This document shows, piece by piece, positions 15,811-25,566 of a stretch of DNA of 64,000 nucleotides; within the stretch, counting starts at the first letter, position 1, and each line of letters opens with the position of its first letter. This DNA comes from DATLZU01 sp051293835. Its GTDB lineage: Bacteria > Nitrospirota > Nitrospiria > Nitrospirales > Nitrospiraceae. The translations under genes were made by a program, and so were the position numbers. The notes below the pieces were generated by a model. The model was not told the origin of the DNA, did not search any database, and worked only from the letters and a program-made list of their open reading frames with translations. The stretch spans positions 186,001 through 250,000 of the forward strand of contig JBPKMA010000004.1 of the NCBI GenBank assembly GCA_051293835.1, read 5' to 3'.

Positions 15811-18800
15811 GTGTCCAACACATCCTCACCCCGCCAGTGGGACCGCTTCCTGGAACCGGTCGTCGCCGCGTTGCGACAGCCCGGCGGCAGAGCCTGCCTG
15901 GTCGGCTTGCATGGCTCAACCGCCGGCTTCGCCTTGACGGTGTTGGCGCGCGCGCGCGGCGGCGAAGAAGCCGGATTGGCCCGCCGGTCGTGGCTGGTGG
16001 TTGCGACGACGGACGAGGCCGCCGAGCGTCTCTACAACGACCTCCGGTTCTACCATGCGCTTTTCGGTTTGACCTCCGACGCATTGGTGCTGTTCCCCGA
16101 GTGGGAAACGCTGCCCTATGAGGCCGCCGCCCCGCATGTCGACCTGATCGCGCGACGGATGAAGGCTCTGCATCGGCTGACGCAAGGCACCCGCACTATG
16201 CTGGTCACCTCGATTCCGGCGCTGATCCAACGTCTCTTGCCGCAGTCCGCGTTCACCGCCGCCTGTCTCGAACTTTGTCCCGGGGCGTCGATCGAACGCG
16301 AAGCGCTTTCATCCGGACTCCTGCGGCTCGGGTACCGGCGTGTCTCCGTCGTGGAGGTCCCCGGCGAGTTCAGCATCCGCGGGGGCATCGTCGACATCTA
16401 CTCGACGGCCTACGCCGACCCGCTCCGGATCGAATTCCTCGGCGACACCGTGGAGTCCGTCCGGTTCTTCGACCCTGCTTCGCAGAAATCCACTGCGCGA
16501 CTCGACCGGGCCTGGGTGCTTCCGGCGCGGGAGCTGATCCGCCCGGCGGAATCCCCGGACGCACTCGAACCCTTACCCCCCGACGCAGAGTGGCGCGGAC
16601 CAACTGTCTATCCGCGGATGGACACGCTGCTCGACTACTTCACAAGCGAGCCGGTGGCGGTGTTGGATCAACCGGACATGCTGGCCCTGAAAGCCAAGGA
16701 ATTTTGGGCCGAGATTGAGGAGGGATACCTGCGGCACGGGGACCCCGCCGGTTCCTCTCCCTATCCCGCGCCGGACCGGATGTACCTCTCATGGGAAGCC
16801 ATGCACGAACGGATCCGCGCCTGGCCGACTTTGGCCCTGGAACCGGTGGCCGCGCCCGATGCGGGGCGGGGACCGGTCGTCGAGTTTCCCGCCCGTGCGC
16901 CGAGCAGCGTCGGCTTGGCCGCGCGCGGCACACCGTTCAGCGAAACCCTCCGGATTCTCAACCAGCTCCGCGACAGCGGCCGCGTGTTGATCGTCGCCCG
17001 AAGCCGCGGGCAGGTGGATCGACTGTTGGCCTTGTTCGCCGAACACGACCTGCCCGCCCGCGCGTGGCAGCCGGCGTTTTGGACCGCCTCCTCCCTGGCA
17101 AAAGAGCCGTTCTCCGTCGTGCAGGGCGACCTCTCGTCGGGATTCGTGTCCTCCGAGCTGCACCTTGCGCTGATTACAGAAGAGGAACTGTTCGCGAAGG
17201 GAATCCGGCACCGGCCACCGCCGAAGACCAAGGCGGCGACATTCCTGTCCTCGCTGGACGCCCTGAACATGGGCGACTTCGTCGTGCACGTGCAGCATGG
17301 GATCGCCCGCTATCGAGGCTTGAAACGCCTGGCGGTGCAGGGGTTCGAGAGCGACTACCTGGTTCTCGAGTTCGCCGCCGGCGACAAGCTCTATGTCCCG
17401 CTGGACCGGCTGAATCACGTGCAGCGCTACAACGGCGCCGAGGCCCATGTGCCCAAGCTGGACAAACTGGGCGGAAGCAGTTGGGCCAAGACCACGGCCC
17501 GCGTCAAGAAGGACATCGAGGAGATGGCGCAGGAGCTGATCGAACTGTACGCCAACCGCGAACTCGTCCAGCGCAGCGCCTACGACGGCGATTCGACCCT
17601 GACGCGCGAGTTCGAGGCAGCGTTCGAATACGAGGAGACGCCGGACCAGCTCAAAGCGATCGAGGACATCAAGCGCGACATGGAATCGCCGAAACCGATG
17701 GACCGGCTCGTGTGCGGCGACGTGGGGTACGGCAAGACCGAAGTGGCAATGCGCGCTGCGTTCAAAGCTGTGGAGAACAACCGGCAGGTCGCCGTGCTCG
17801 CCCCGACCACATTGCTCGCCCAACAACACTACGACAATTTCTCCCAGCGCTTCGCCCCGTTTCCCGCGCGCGTCGCGCTGCTGTCGCGGTTTCAGTCGCC
17901 CAAAGAGACGAAAGCTATTCTCAAGGACCTGGAAGCCGGCGTGATCGACATCGTGATCGGCACCCACCGCTTGCTTCAGAAGGACGTCCGGTTCCGCAAC
18001 CTGGGCCTGGTGATCATCGACGAGGAACAATGGTTCGGGGTCCGGCACAAGGAACGGCTGAAACAACTGCGGACCCAAGTGGACGTACTCACGCTGACCG
18101 CGACGCCGATTCCCCGCACACTCCAAATGGCCATGTCGGGCGTGCGGGATCTCTCCGTAATCGAGACCCCACCCGCCGGCCGTCTCGCGATCCGCACCCA
18201 GGTCATCCGCTTCAACGAGACGACGATCCGCGAAGCCATCGTCCGCGAACTGGGCCGAGGCGGGCAAACCTACTTCGTCCACAACCGTGTTGAGACAATA
18301 GAGCGGATAGGCTCGTGGCTGCAGCGCCTGGTGCCGGAGGCCCGCATCGTCATCGCGCACGGCCAGATGGACTCCAAGCTTCTCGAATCCGTGATGCTGA
18401 AATTCTTCCACCGGGAGGCCGACGTCCTGGTCGCTTCCGCCATCATCCAGTCGGGGCTGGACGTGCCGAACGCCAACACGATCATCGTCAACCGTGCGGA
18501 TACGTTCGGCCTGGCGCAACTCTATCAGCTCCGCGGCCGTGTCGGCCGTTCCGGTCATCAGGCCTACGCCTACTTCCTCGTTCCGGACGAAGGGACGTTG
18601 ACCGGCGACGCCCAGAAACGGCTCATTGCCCTTCAGCAGTTCACGGAACTGGGCTCCGGCTTCCGCATCGCCGCTACGGATCTGGAGATCCGCGGCGCAG
18701 GCAACCTGCTAGGCAAGCAACAGTCGGGGCACATCGCCGCCGTCGGGCTCGATCTGTACCTGCAGATGGTCGAGCAGGCGGTGCAACGGCTTAAAGGACA

Positions 18801-19296
18801 GATCGTTGAAGAGGAGCCAGATCCCGTGCTGCACCTGAGCGTGTCCGCCTTCATTCCAGAGGACTATGTCGCGGACGCGCACCAGCGGCTTTCGCTCTAC
18901 AAACGCCTAGCGTCGTGCGCGCAGGTGGGCGACCTGGCCCTGCTGCACGGGGAGATCCAGGACCGCTACGGTCTTCCGCCCGAGCCGGTCGAGCGGCTGT
19001 TCGAAGTGATGCAGATCAAGCTGCAGGCAAAGGCACTCCGGCTCAGTTCGGTCGAAGTCAAAGCGGGAGCGCTGGTCATTGCCTTCAATCCTAAGGCCCG
19101 AGTGCCAGACGCAGCCGTGCGCGCGCTTATGGATCGCTACGGAACGCGCCTGCACGTTCTCTCGCCCTTCTCGTTCGAATTACGAATCCCGCATCAGGAC
19201 TGGCCTTCGCAATTTCAGGAACTCACGGTTGTCTTGCAAACCCTGGGAGTCTGTGATACCAAGGGACGCACGCAGCATGAGTCCATGCGCGCCTGA
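15811..19296 (+). CDS. mfd: Transcription-repair coupling factor
   Basis: An 1161-residue Mfd. It displaces stalled RNA polymerase from DNA lesions by ATP-driven translocation and recruits UvrA for strand-specific repair. In order: an N-terminal UvrB-like module (FPEWETLPYEAAAPHVDLIA; GEFSIRGGIVDIYSTAY), then the RNA polymerase interaction domain (VVHVQHGIARYRGLKRL; DKLYVPLDRLNHVQRY). The RecG-like helicase follows, with Walker A CGDVGYGKTEVAMRAAF, the DEEQ box VIIDEEQWFGV, motif III TATPIPRTLQMAMSG and motif VI LYQLRGRVGRSGHQAYAYF. The TRCF C-terminal domain contains HQRLSLYKRLA. GTG 15811 is chosen because the family domain begins just after it. Confidence 0.95.
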   Translation: MSNTSSPRQWDRFLEPVVAALRQPGGRACLVGLHGSTAGFALTVLARARGGEEAGLARRSWLVVATTDEAAERLYNDLRFYHALFGLTSDALVLFPEWETLPYEAAAPHVDLIARRMKALHRLTQGTRTMLVTSIPALIQRLLPQSAFTAACLELCPGASIEREALSSGLLRLGYRRVSVVEVPGEFSIRGGIVDIYSTAYADPLRIEFLGDTVESVRFFDPASQKSTARLDRAWVLPARELIRPAESPDALEPLPPDAEWRGPTVYPRMDTLLDYFTSEPVAVLDQPDMLALKAKEFWAEIEEGYLRHGDPAGSSPYPAPDRMYLSWEAMHERIRAWPTLALEPVAAPDAGRGPVVEFPARAPSSVGLAARGTPFSETLRILNQLRDSGRVLIVARSRGQVDRLLALFAEHDLPARAWQPAFWTASSLAKEPFSVVQGDLSSGFVSSELHLALITEEELFAKGIRHRPPPKTKAATFLSSLDALNMGDFVVHVQHGIARYRGLKRLAVQGFESDYLVLEFAAGDKLYVPLDRLNHVQRYNGAEAHVPKLDKLGGSSWAKTTARVKKDIEEMAQELIELYANRELVQRSAYDGDSTLTREFEAAFEYEETPDQLKAIEDIKRDMESPKPMDRLVCGDVGYGKTEVAMRAAFKAVENNRQVAVLAPTTLLAQQHYDNFSQRFAPFPARVALLSRFQSPKETKAILKDLEAGVIDIVIGTHRLLQKDVRFRNLGLVIIDEEQWFGVRHKERLKQLRTQVDVLTLTATPIPRTLQMAMSGVRDLSVIETPPAGRLAIRTQVIRFNETTIREAIVRELGRGGQTYFVHNRVETIERIGSWLQRLVPEARIVIAHGQMDSKLLESVMLKFFHREADVLVASAIIQSGLDVPNANTIIVNRADTFGLAQLYQLRGRVGRSGHQAYAYFLVPDEGTLTGDAQKRLIALQQFTELGSGFRIAATDLEIRGAGNLLGKQQSGHIAAVGLDLYLQMVEQAVQRLKGQIVEEEPDPVLHLSVSAFIPEDYVADAHQRLSLYKRLASCAQVGDLALLHGEIQDRYGLPPEPVERLFEVMQIKLQAKALRLSSVEVKAGALVIAFNPKARVPDAAVRALMDRYGTRLHVLSPFSFELRIPHQDWPSQFQELTVVLQTLGVCDTKGRTQHESMRA

Positions 19297-19323
19297 AAGG
19301 CCTTGGGTTTTGAACGCCCCGTC

Positions 19324-20262
19324 ATGATTCGACGGCTCATCCTCGCCTTCGACACCGTCCTTCCGCCAGCACCGACCCCGTTGCGCTGCGTCCTGCCGAT
19401 GCTGGGCATGGCAGCCGGCTTGTGGCTGGGCAGCCTTTCCGGCTGCGCGCCGCAGCAGGACGAAGCGGTGGTTGCGATCGTCAACGGTCGGCCCATCACG
19501 CTAAGCGAGTTCGAGTTTCGCTGGGCGGAATTGTCCGAGGCCACCCGCGCACGGTACGAGAAAGAAGGGGGCAAACGGAAGTTTCTGGACGACCTGATCA
19601 CGCGCGAACTCCTGATGCAGGAGGCACGCAGGCAGGGACTAGATCAGAGCCAGAGCATCCGCGAGCGCACGCAGCGGTTCAAGGAACAGTTGATGCTTGA
19701 CGAGCTGCTGAAAGACAAGATCAAAACGAAAGTGGAGGTGGCAAAGGAAGAACTGGAGGCCTATTTCGCGCAACACGCCCACGAATTGCTGGGTCCCAGC
19801 AAAGTACAGGTCTCACAGATGCTGCTCCCGAACATTCACGCAGCCAAGGACCTGAAACGACAGGTCGAGTCGGGCGGCGACTTCGGCAAGTTTGCCCAGC
19901 GCTATTCCCTCGACGAAAAGACCAAAGCGAAGGGCGGAGAGGTCGGACCCTATCGCAAGGGCGCGTTGGCCCCCGAAGTGGACGCGGTCATTCCGACGCT
20001 CCGACCCGGGATGATTAGCGATCCCATCAAAACTGACCAGGGCTACTACCTTGTGAAAGTCAGCCCCCTGGATCGAGAGACACTCCAAGCCGATCAGGCG
20101 ACCCGCGAGCGACTCCGCCAGGAGCTTCTCGCGGAGAAACGCCGCCGACGACTGGAGGAAATCGTCTCCGAGCTGCGCGCCCGCGCCTCGATCCGCATGG
20201 CCGACGCGGCCGGCCGCGTGGCCGACGACGCCGGCCCTCCCCGCAGCATTGGGGCCCCCTGA
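19324..20262 (+). CDS. Parvulin-type peptidyl-prolyl isomerase lipoprotein
   Basis: A 312-residue SurA/PrsA-like lipoprotein. From ATG 19324 the signal ends in the lipobox LSGC (GSLSGCAPQQDEA). An N-terminal chaperone domain follows (AIVNGRPITLSEFEFRW; KRKFLDDLITRELLMQEARR), then a rotamase domain (VQVSQMLLPNIHAAKDLKRQ; GGDFGKFAQRYSLDEKTKAK; GGEVGPYRKGALAPEVDAVI; KTDQGYYLVKVS). It should assist folding or transit of outer-membrane proteins in the periplasm, anchored by lipid. It follows mfd closely and precedes a second parvulin, making a chaperone pair. Confidence 0.88.
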   Translation: MIRRLILAFDTVLPPAPTPLRCVLPMLGMAAGLWLGSLSGCAPQQDEAVVAIVNGRPITLSEFEFRWAELSEATRARYEKEGGKRKFLDDLITRELLMQEARRQGLDQSQSIRERTQRFKEQLMLDELLKDKIKTKVEVAKEELEAYFAQHAHELLGPSKVQVSQMLLPNIHAAKDLKRQVESGGDFGKFAQRYSLDEKTKAKGGEVGPYRKGALAPEVDAVIPTLRPGMISDPIKTDQGYYLVKVSPLDRETLQADQATRERLRQELLAEKRRRRLEEIVSELRARASIRMADAAGRVADDAGPPRSIGAP

Positions 20263-20437
20263 CCGTTCGTCTCCTTTACCCGCTTTGTTTCTCGGCTGCG
20301 CTCCCCATCGCGGGCCTCATTCGTGTAGAATCCTGGCCGCCTGCCGGCGACGGCCGGCGGGCGGATTGCTGTGTCTAAAGCAGGGGGCAGCGACGAACTC
20401 CGAGCTAGTGGCTTTTCATCCTGCGAACGATCCAAAG

Positions 20438-21424
20438 GTGACGAGGACTCCTTCTCTCACGAGAGGCCAGCCCGGCGGCCTCTTGGCCTGGCGCGCGCTC
20501 CGTCGCGTCGGCCTGTTCATGATCACGCTTTTTTGTGGGGGATGGCCGACAGCGGCCTCCACCGCACATCTCGAGGACCGCATTGTGGCGGTCGTCAACA
20601 ACGAGTTGATCATGCTGTCCGAAATGAAGAAGGAGATCGAACCGGAGGAGGAGCGGATTCAGAAGCGGTACACGGGCGAAGAACGGCAGCGCCGGTTGAA
20701 GCAGGCTGAATATACGGCGTTGACCAGGATGATCGAACGGAAGCTGCAGCTCCAAGCCGCCAAAAGCAAGGGCATCGAAGTCTCCGACCAGGAAGTGCGC
20801 CAGGCGATTGAGGAAATGAAGCGGCAAGGGGAGAAGATCGACGCAGCGAATCCCGAGAGCGTCAGGAGCGTCCGCGAGCAATTGACCCTCCTCAAAGTGG
20901 TGGACCGCGAAGTCCGGAGCGGCATCATGGTCGCGGAATCGGAAATGCGGCGGTACTACCAGGAACACAAGGATCGTTTCGCCCTGCCGGAAGAATACAC
21001 TCTCAGCCAAATCCTGATCAGCGTGCGGGGACCCGACGACATCGAAGACGCTCGGGCGAAGGCGAAACAGGTCCTGGAAGCCCTCAAGGCGGGCGAGAAG
21101 TTCGAAGATCTAGCGCTCCGGTACAGCGACGGGATCAACGCCACCCGCGGCGGTCGTCTCGGACTCGTCCGCCAAGGGGAACTGCTCCCGCCCATCGAAC
21201 GGGCGCTCTCGTCGGCAAAGGTCGGCGACATTACGGACGCCATCGAGACCCCCGAAGGCTTCCATATCATTCGGGTGGACGAGAAGAAGCCGCGCCAGTT
21301 CCGGCCCTTCGAAGAAGTGAAAGCGGAAATCCAGAGTCTTGTGTTCCAGCAGAAAAGCGAGGACGTATATCAGGTGTGGATCGCGGAGTTGAAGAACAAG
21401 GCGTACATCGAAGTGAAGTTCTGA
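20438..21424 (+). CDS. SurA-like periplasmic peptidyl-prolyl isomerase
   Basis: A SurA-type chaperone of roughly 330 residues. A hydrophobic export segment (VGLFMITLFCGG) is followed by the SurA N-domain (HLEDRIVAVVNNELIMLSEM; RMIERKLQLQAAKSKGIEVS) and one rotamase domain (YTLSQILISVRGPDDIEDAR; LKAGEKFEDLALRYSDG; GGRLGLVRQGELLPPIERAL; IETPEGFHIIRVDEKK). Only one parvulin domain is seen, against two in E. coli SurA. The start is uncertain: GTG 20438 is chosen to give a short n-region, and GTG 20408 is possible. Together with the preceding lipoprotein it forms an outer-membrane-protein folding module. Confidence 0.85.
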   Translation: MTRTPSLTRGQPGGLLAWRALRRVGLFMITLFCGGWPTAASTAHLEDRIVAVVNNELIMLSEMKKEIEPEEERIQKRYTGEERQRRLKQAEYTALTRMIERKLQLQAAKSKGIEVSDQEVRQAIEEMKRQGEKIDAANPESVRSVREQLTLLKVVDREVRSGIMVAESEMRRYYQEHKDRFALPEEYTLSQILISVRGPDDIEDARAKAKQVLEALKAGEKFEDLALRYSDGINATRGGRLGLVRQGELLPPIERALSSAKVGDITDAIETPEGFHIIRVDEKKPRQFRPFEEVKAEIQSLVFQQKSEDVYQVWIAELKNKAYIEVKF

Positions 21425-21465
21425 GTGCCGAGTTCAGCAAAAACTTGCCGCTCAGAACTCAGCAC

Positions 21466-22074
21466 TTACAACTTACCACTCAGCAAGTCGCGGATCGCGT
21501 GCCACAGCGCCTCCCGTCCTTCGTGCGTCACGGATGAATATGGAATCGGTTCGCCCCCTTCTGGCAATTCGAGCGCCTCTTGCAGCATCGCACGGCTGTG
21601 GTGTCGCTCGCTGTTCTTCAGTTTGTCGATCTTGGTCGCAACCACAATGGCGGGCCGGTTGATCGCGCGCAACCATCGCACTGTCGCCTGATCGTGCTCG
21701 GTCACCCGGCGTGCCTCGACCAGCAGCACCACCCCGCGCAACGCGTCGCGTCTCGTGAGGTACCGCTCGATCAGCGGCCCCCAGCGTTCCCGCACCGGCT
21801 TGGCCACCTTCGCATAGCCGTAACCAGGCAGATCGACGACATAGAGCCGTTTCAACGACGGATCGTCGGTCGTCACCAGAAAGAAATTCACCATCCGCGT
21901 TTTGCCCGGCGTCCGGCTAACCTTGGCAAGTCCGCGCCGATGCAGCAGGGAATTGATCAATGATGACTTCCCGACATTGGATCGCCCCACGAATGCGATT
22001 TCCGGCAGGCGCTCGCACGGAAACTGCTCGGGAGCGTCGCAACTTTTGATAAACTCGGCACACAGAATTTTCAT
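21466..22074 (-). CDS. engB: YihA/EngB-family ribosome-biogenesis GTPase
   Basis: A 202-residue single-domain GTPase needed for 50S ribosomal subunit assembly in well-studied bacteria. G1 is FVGRSNVGKSSLINSL, the G2/switch region SRTPGKTRMVNFF, G3 VVDLPGYGYAKV and G4 VATKIDKL; the YsxC-type C-terminus is SSVTHEGREALWHAI. ATG 22074 is selected because GGGAGCG precedes it and the family begins with MKILxAEFIKS; the frame further upstream lacks family residues. It is monocistronic, with its 3' end toward the SurA-like gene and its 5' end facing mtgA. Confidence 0.94.
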   Translation of the reverse strand: MKILCAEFIKSCDAPEQFPCERLPEIAFVGRSNVGKSSLINSLLHRRGLAKVSRTPGKTRMVNFFLVTTDDPSLKRLYVVDLPGYGYAKVAKPVRERWGPLIERYLTRRDALRGVVLLVEARRVTEHDQATVRWLRAINRPAIVVATKIDKLKNSERHHSRAMLQEALELPEGGEPIPYSSVTHEGREALWHAIRDLLSGKL

Positions 22075-22250
22075 TGGTTCGCTCCCGGGTAATGGGCAAT
22101 GGGCAAAATGAATAATCGGTGCGAGGTGAACGCTCGTCCGGGACGATGAAAGTAGAACCATAAATTTCGGCTTTCCGCAATCGGTATTCATCGCCGCGAT
22201 TCCCAGTGTCACCCCGTGCCGATAACCCATCGCCCTGCTGAGCTCGCGCC

Positions 22251-22994
22251 ATGTCCAAGTCAACCCGACGACGCAGAGCAGCCCTGATTCTCATCAGCCT
22301 GGTGCTGGTGATAGGCCTGCCGCTTGGCGGGCTCGCCTTCGTGTGGCTGGTGACGCTGCCCGATGTCGCCGTTCTCGAGCGAACGAACCCGACCTCGACC
22401 GCTCTTATGGAGGCGCGGCTCGCGCAGGCCCGCGAGCAGGGGCGACCGTTCCAAACCCAGTGGGTCTGGGTCCCACTCTCCCACATCTCGCCCCATTTGC
22501 AGCGAGCGGTGATCGCGGCCGAGGACGCCTCCTTTTTTTCGCATGAGGGCTTCGACTGGAAAGCCATCAAGGACGCAGCGTTGCACAATCTGGAAGCGGG
22601 CGAAATCCGGCGCGGCGGCAGCACCATCACCCAGCAGCTCGCCAAGAATCTCTATCTCTCGCCTGAGCGTTCGCTGCTGCGCAAGGTGCGCGAGGCGCTC
22701 ATCACGCGATCCCTGGAGCACCGGCTGTCTAAGCGACGCATCCTGGAGCTGTATCTCAATGTGGCAGAATGGGGACGCGGGGTGTACGGCGCCGAAGCGG
22801 CGGCCCGCCATCACTTCGGTAAATCCGCCCGCGACCTTACTGCCGAAGAAGCGGCGCTCTTGGCGGCGATCCTTCCAGCACCTCGCCGACACGATCCACT
22901 TAAAGTGACCGGGCAGGTGATCAAACACCAGCAACGGATTCTCCGGTGGATGCGCAAGCTCAACGGCAAGCTGTACGAGCCGGCGACCGATTGA
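22251..22994 (+). CDS. mtgA: Monofunctional peptidoglycan glycosyltransferase
   Basis: A 247-residue GT51 enzyme polymerising lipid II into glycan strands at the periplasmic face of the inner membrane. A Lys/Arg n-region is followed by a transmembrane anchor at about 10-33, then the GT51 motifs: AVIAAEDASFFSHEGFDW (catalytic Glu), RRGGSTITQQLAKNLYLS, KVREALITRSLEHRLSKRRI, LELYLNVAEWGRGVYGAEAA and LLAAILPAPRRHDP. Length and order are typical and there is no transpeptidase domain. It is divergent from engB with a 176-base intergenic region. Confidence 0.93.
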   Translation: MSKSTRRRRAALILISLVLVIGLPLGGLAFVWLVTLPDVAVLERTNPTSTALMEARLAQAREQGRPFQTQWVWVPLSHISPHLQRAVIAAEDASFFSHEGFDWKAIKDAALHNLEAGEIRRGGSTITQQLAKNLYLSPERSLLRKVREALITRSLEHRLSKRRILELYLNVAEWGRGVYGAEAAARHHFGKSARDLTAEEAALLAAILPAPRRHDPLKVTGQVIKHQQRILRWMRKLNGKLYEPATD

Positions 22995-23024
22995 CCGGAC
23001 AGCCGTCAGCAGGAGGATTCATTC

Positions 23025-23330
23025 GTGCCGTGGATCTAGCTAGGCATCGCAGGCCTGTTCCAAATCGTCCGGGCAACCGGATTGAAGTACACCGAGGGCT
23101 TCACCCGAGTATGGCCGAGCATCGGGACCGTCGCCGCCATGATCGCGAGCGTGCTCTGTCTGGCCGAGGCTCTCAAGACCATCCCGGTCGGCACCGGCTA
23201 TGCCGTCTGGACCGGAATCGGCGCCGGCAGGACCGCTGCATTGGGCATGATTTTGTTCGGCGAATCACGCGCCCGACGCGGATCGCCTGCATCGCCATGA
23301 TCGTGGCCGGAATCGTCGGCTTGAACTGTC
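23025..23330 (+). pseudogene. sugE: SugE/Gdx small multidrug-resistance exporter, broken
   Basis: Preceded by a good AGGAGG, GTG 23025 starts VPWI, then a TAG stop. It then continues in frame as LGIAGLFQIVRATGLKYTEG, FTRVWPSIGTVAAMIASVLC, LAEALKTIPVGTGYAVWTGI and GMILFGES. A frameshift moves the last helix (RIACIAMIVAGIVGLN) to another frame. The family exports guanidinium or quaternary cations as a four-helix dimer, using a Glu in the first helix (GLxEIVWA). Here that residue is Gln (GLFQIVRA), so even a read-through product should be inactive. Confidence 0.85.
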
Positions 23331-23430
23331 GGCACAATGATTCCCTCCCGTGGCATTACGACGCGCGAGTCGTGAGACGGGTCAGCCGGCTCACGCTGGC
23401 TTGGTCGGTTCTTGGTGCGCCGACGGGGGA

Positions 23431-24961
23431 TCAATCGCGCAGGCCGATGAACCGGATGCGCCCCCCTAGAACGGTCATCAGGTCGACGATTTGCTCCGTT
23501 ACGTACCGGGCGTTCAATCCCGCAGTCTCCGCAGTCGCTATAGCCATCCGACCGCTCAAGCCATCACCCTGCACAGTCGGGGAAGCCGGCGCACATTGGT
23601 GTGGTTGGATGACATGCTGCTCAACGACGGCTTCGGCGGCTGGATCACCTGGGGTCTCGTCCCGAACAACCGGGACCGCATTGAGGTCGTGCCAGGCGGG
23701 TCGAATCTCTACGGCACCTGGGCGATGGGCGGCATCGTCCATCTGATCACCCAACCGACGATGGCGGGACCTGGCTTCCGCGCAGAAGGCCAAGCCGGCA
23801 ATCTGCATCTGAATTCGTATCAACAAGCGGTCTCAGCCCACTACGGAACCCAGCGAGCCACGCGCGAGCCGGAAGGCGAGACGCCCCGGGGCGACCGCTG
23901 GGAGACGAAGCTCTTCGCCCAGTGGCAGACGTGCCGTAACCTGACGCCCAGATCACGCCGGCCCCGACGGTCAGGCTGAGCGAAGTCCGTGACCGCATCC
24001 AGACCATCTCCAGCAACGACTTCGGCGGATCCGCGCAAGGGACAGCCCCGATCACACCGCGGCACCGGCTCGTGCTCGGAAGCGACGCGTGCGATCATCG
24101 CACAGTCGAAAGATCAGGTGTTCGCCGCGACCGGCCCAGCGGGGCGGACCCCCGCCAAAGGCCAGCAAGTCGGCTGGGAGTGTTCGGCGAATGGCTCGCC
24201 GATCTCACCGACTGGCTGACCGTCAGCCCCAGTTTCCAGTCCGATTGGTGGAAGCATTTCGACGCGCGGATCGAGTCGACCCCGGGCGCCATGACGATCC
24301 CGCGCGACCACGTGGAGCACATGCTCAACCCCATGCTGGCGGTTCACTACTGACTGCCAGATCGCCTGCGGGCCGACGCAGCGGTTTATCAGGTGTTTCG
24401 GGCGCCGACGCTGAACGAGCTCTACCGCGGCTTTGGCTTTGGCGGGTTCAATTGTCTACCCATGAGAATTCAGATCATCTTCGTCCCCAGAGCCCGTTGG
24501 CCGTGCAACGACAGAACGTGGGGCGGACGAGAACCTACGGTGGCGAGCTCGATGTGGTCTTCCGACCCGTGGACGGAGTCAGCCTCAACCTCGGCTACGC
24601 CTATGCCGACTCCGCGACCAAGGATTTTCCTGGCAACCCCTTGCGTATCGGCAAGCGGGTACCAAACGTATTGCGGCATCAAGTGGTAATGGGCCTCATG
24701 GCAGGCCATCCCAACTCTATCCAGGCAACGCTGCTGGGCCGGTATCTCTCCCGCCAGTTTGCGAACGATCTCAACGCCCAGCCGATCGCCGACTTCATCG
24801 TCCTGGACGCCTCGCTCGGAAATGGATCCTGACGGGCATGACGCTCTTTCTCAACAGCGAGAACCTGGCGGATCGGCAGTACATTGCCACGCAGACCAGC
24901 CCGATCAAAACCCTCGGCGCGCCGCCCTTGATGATAGGGGGGATTGAGGATGGAGCACTAA
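23431..24961 (+). pseudogene. TonB-dependent receptor, degraded
   Basis: The plug domain is recognisable (VDDLLRYVPGVQSRSLRSRY across a frame change; LVWLDDMLLNDGFGGWITWG; IEVVPGGSNLYGTWAMGGIV). Barrel segments follow in shifting frames: WLADLTDWLTVSPSFQSDWW, LRADAAVYQVFRAPTLNELY, YGGELDVVFRPVDGVSLNLG and TLLGRYLSRQFANDLNAQPI. The C-terminal MTLFLNSENLADRQYIATQT ends after another shift near 24961. The signal peptide is missing, and the barrel carries stops and at least four frameshifts. It differs from the intact receptor at 1263. Confidence 0.85.
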
Positions 24962-25022
24962 GTACGCGAGACCGGTGCACCAGACGATCCGGCTCGTCGC
25001 GCCCACATGCCCGTCTCGCGGT

Positions 25023-25508
25023 CTATTCTAGGTCGCCGATCCGGGCGACTTCTGTTTCCCCGAAACTCGCCGATTCGTGGGTGGAGTGTTTGAACTCGAG
25101 AAGGTTGCCGGAAGGTTCTTCCAGAAAGAACGTCTGGTGCTCGATCCTCGTCCCCGGATAGCGCATGCGAGGCTGTTGGTAGAACTTCAAACTCCGGCCC
25201 TTGGCTCGATCCGCCAGCGCCTGCCAGGCCTTCTCGTCGGCAAACACCAGCCGTAAACACCAGCCCAAAGTGCCGTGGGTAAATTCCCTTCTAGTTGGCC
25301 GGCGACTCTGTGCCGAGATGGGCCACGAGTTGATGCTCGGCCAAGCCGAGCGTCACGGCAGATTCCGATGCTCGCCCCTGCTCGCAGCCAAGAACTTCTT
25401 CGTGGCCTCAAGATCAGTGACAGGAAACGCGAGATGGAAGAGAATTTTGGAGACCTGTTGATCCGACGTCCCCTTGCTTGATGGACCACAAGCCGAGATT
25501 TCAATCAT
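25023..25508 (-). pseudogene. VOC-family (glyoxalase/dioxygenase-like) protein, frameshifted
   Basis: From ATG 25508 the minus strand reads MIEISACGPSSKGTS then KILFHLAFPVTDLEATKKFL, the first beta-alpha-beta unit of a VOC fold with its metal-ligand His. After a frameshift come LGLAEHQLVAHLG and YPRHFGLVF, and after another FADEKAWQALADRAK, EHQTFFLEEPSGNLLEFKHS and the tail FGETEVARIG. The second metal-site residues (PSGNLLEFK) are conserved. With at least two frameshifts it cannot make the full protein. Its upstream region (25509-25566) is AT-rich, consistent with an old promoter. Confidence 0.75.
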
Positions 25509-25566
25509 TTTTACATCGTTTTGTGTCACTTATCAAAATTGATCAGATCGCCAAGCCGTGCATTGC

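Noticed and set aside
16789..18558. Long minus-strand open frame (589 codons) inside mfd
   Set aside because: It is antisense to a fully recognisable mfd gene, has a Val/Glu/His/Asp-rich composition typical of GC-rich shadow frames and no family motif.
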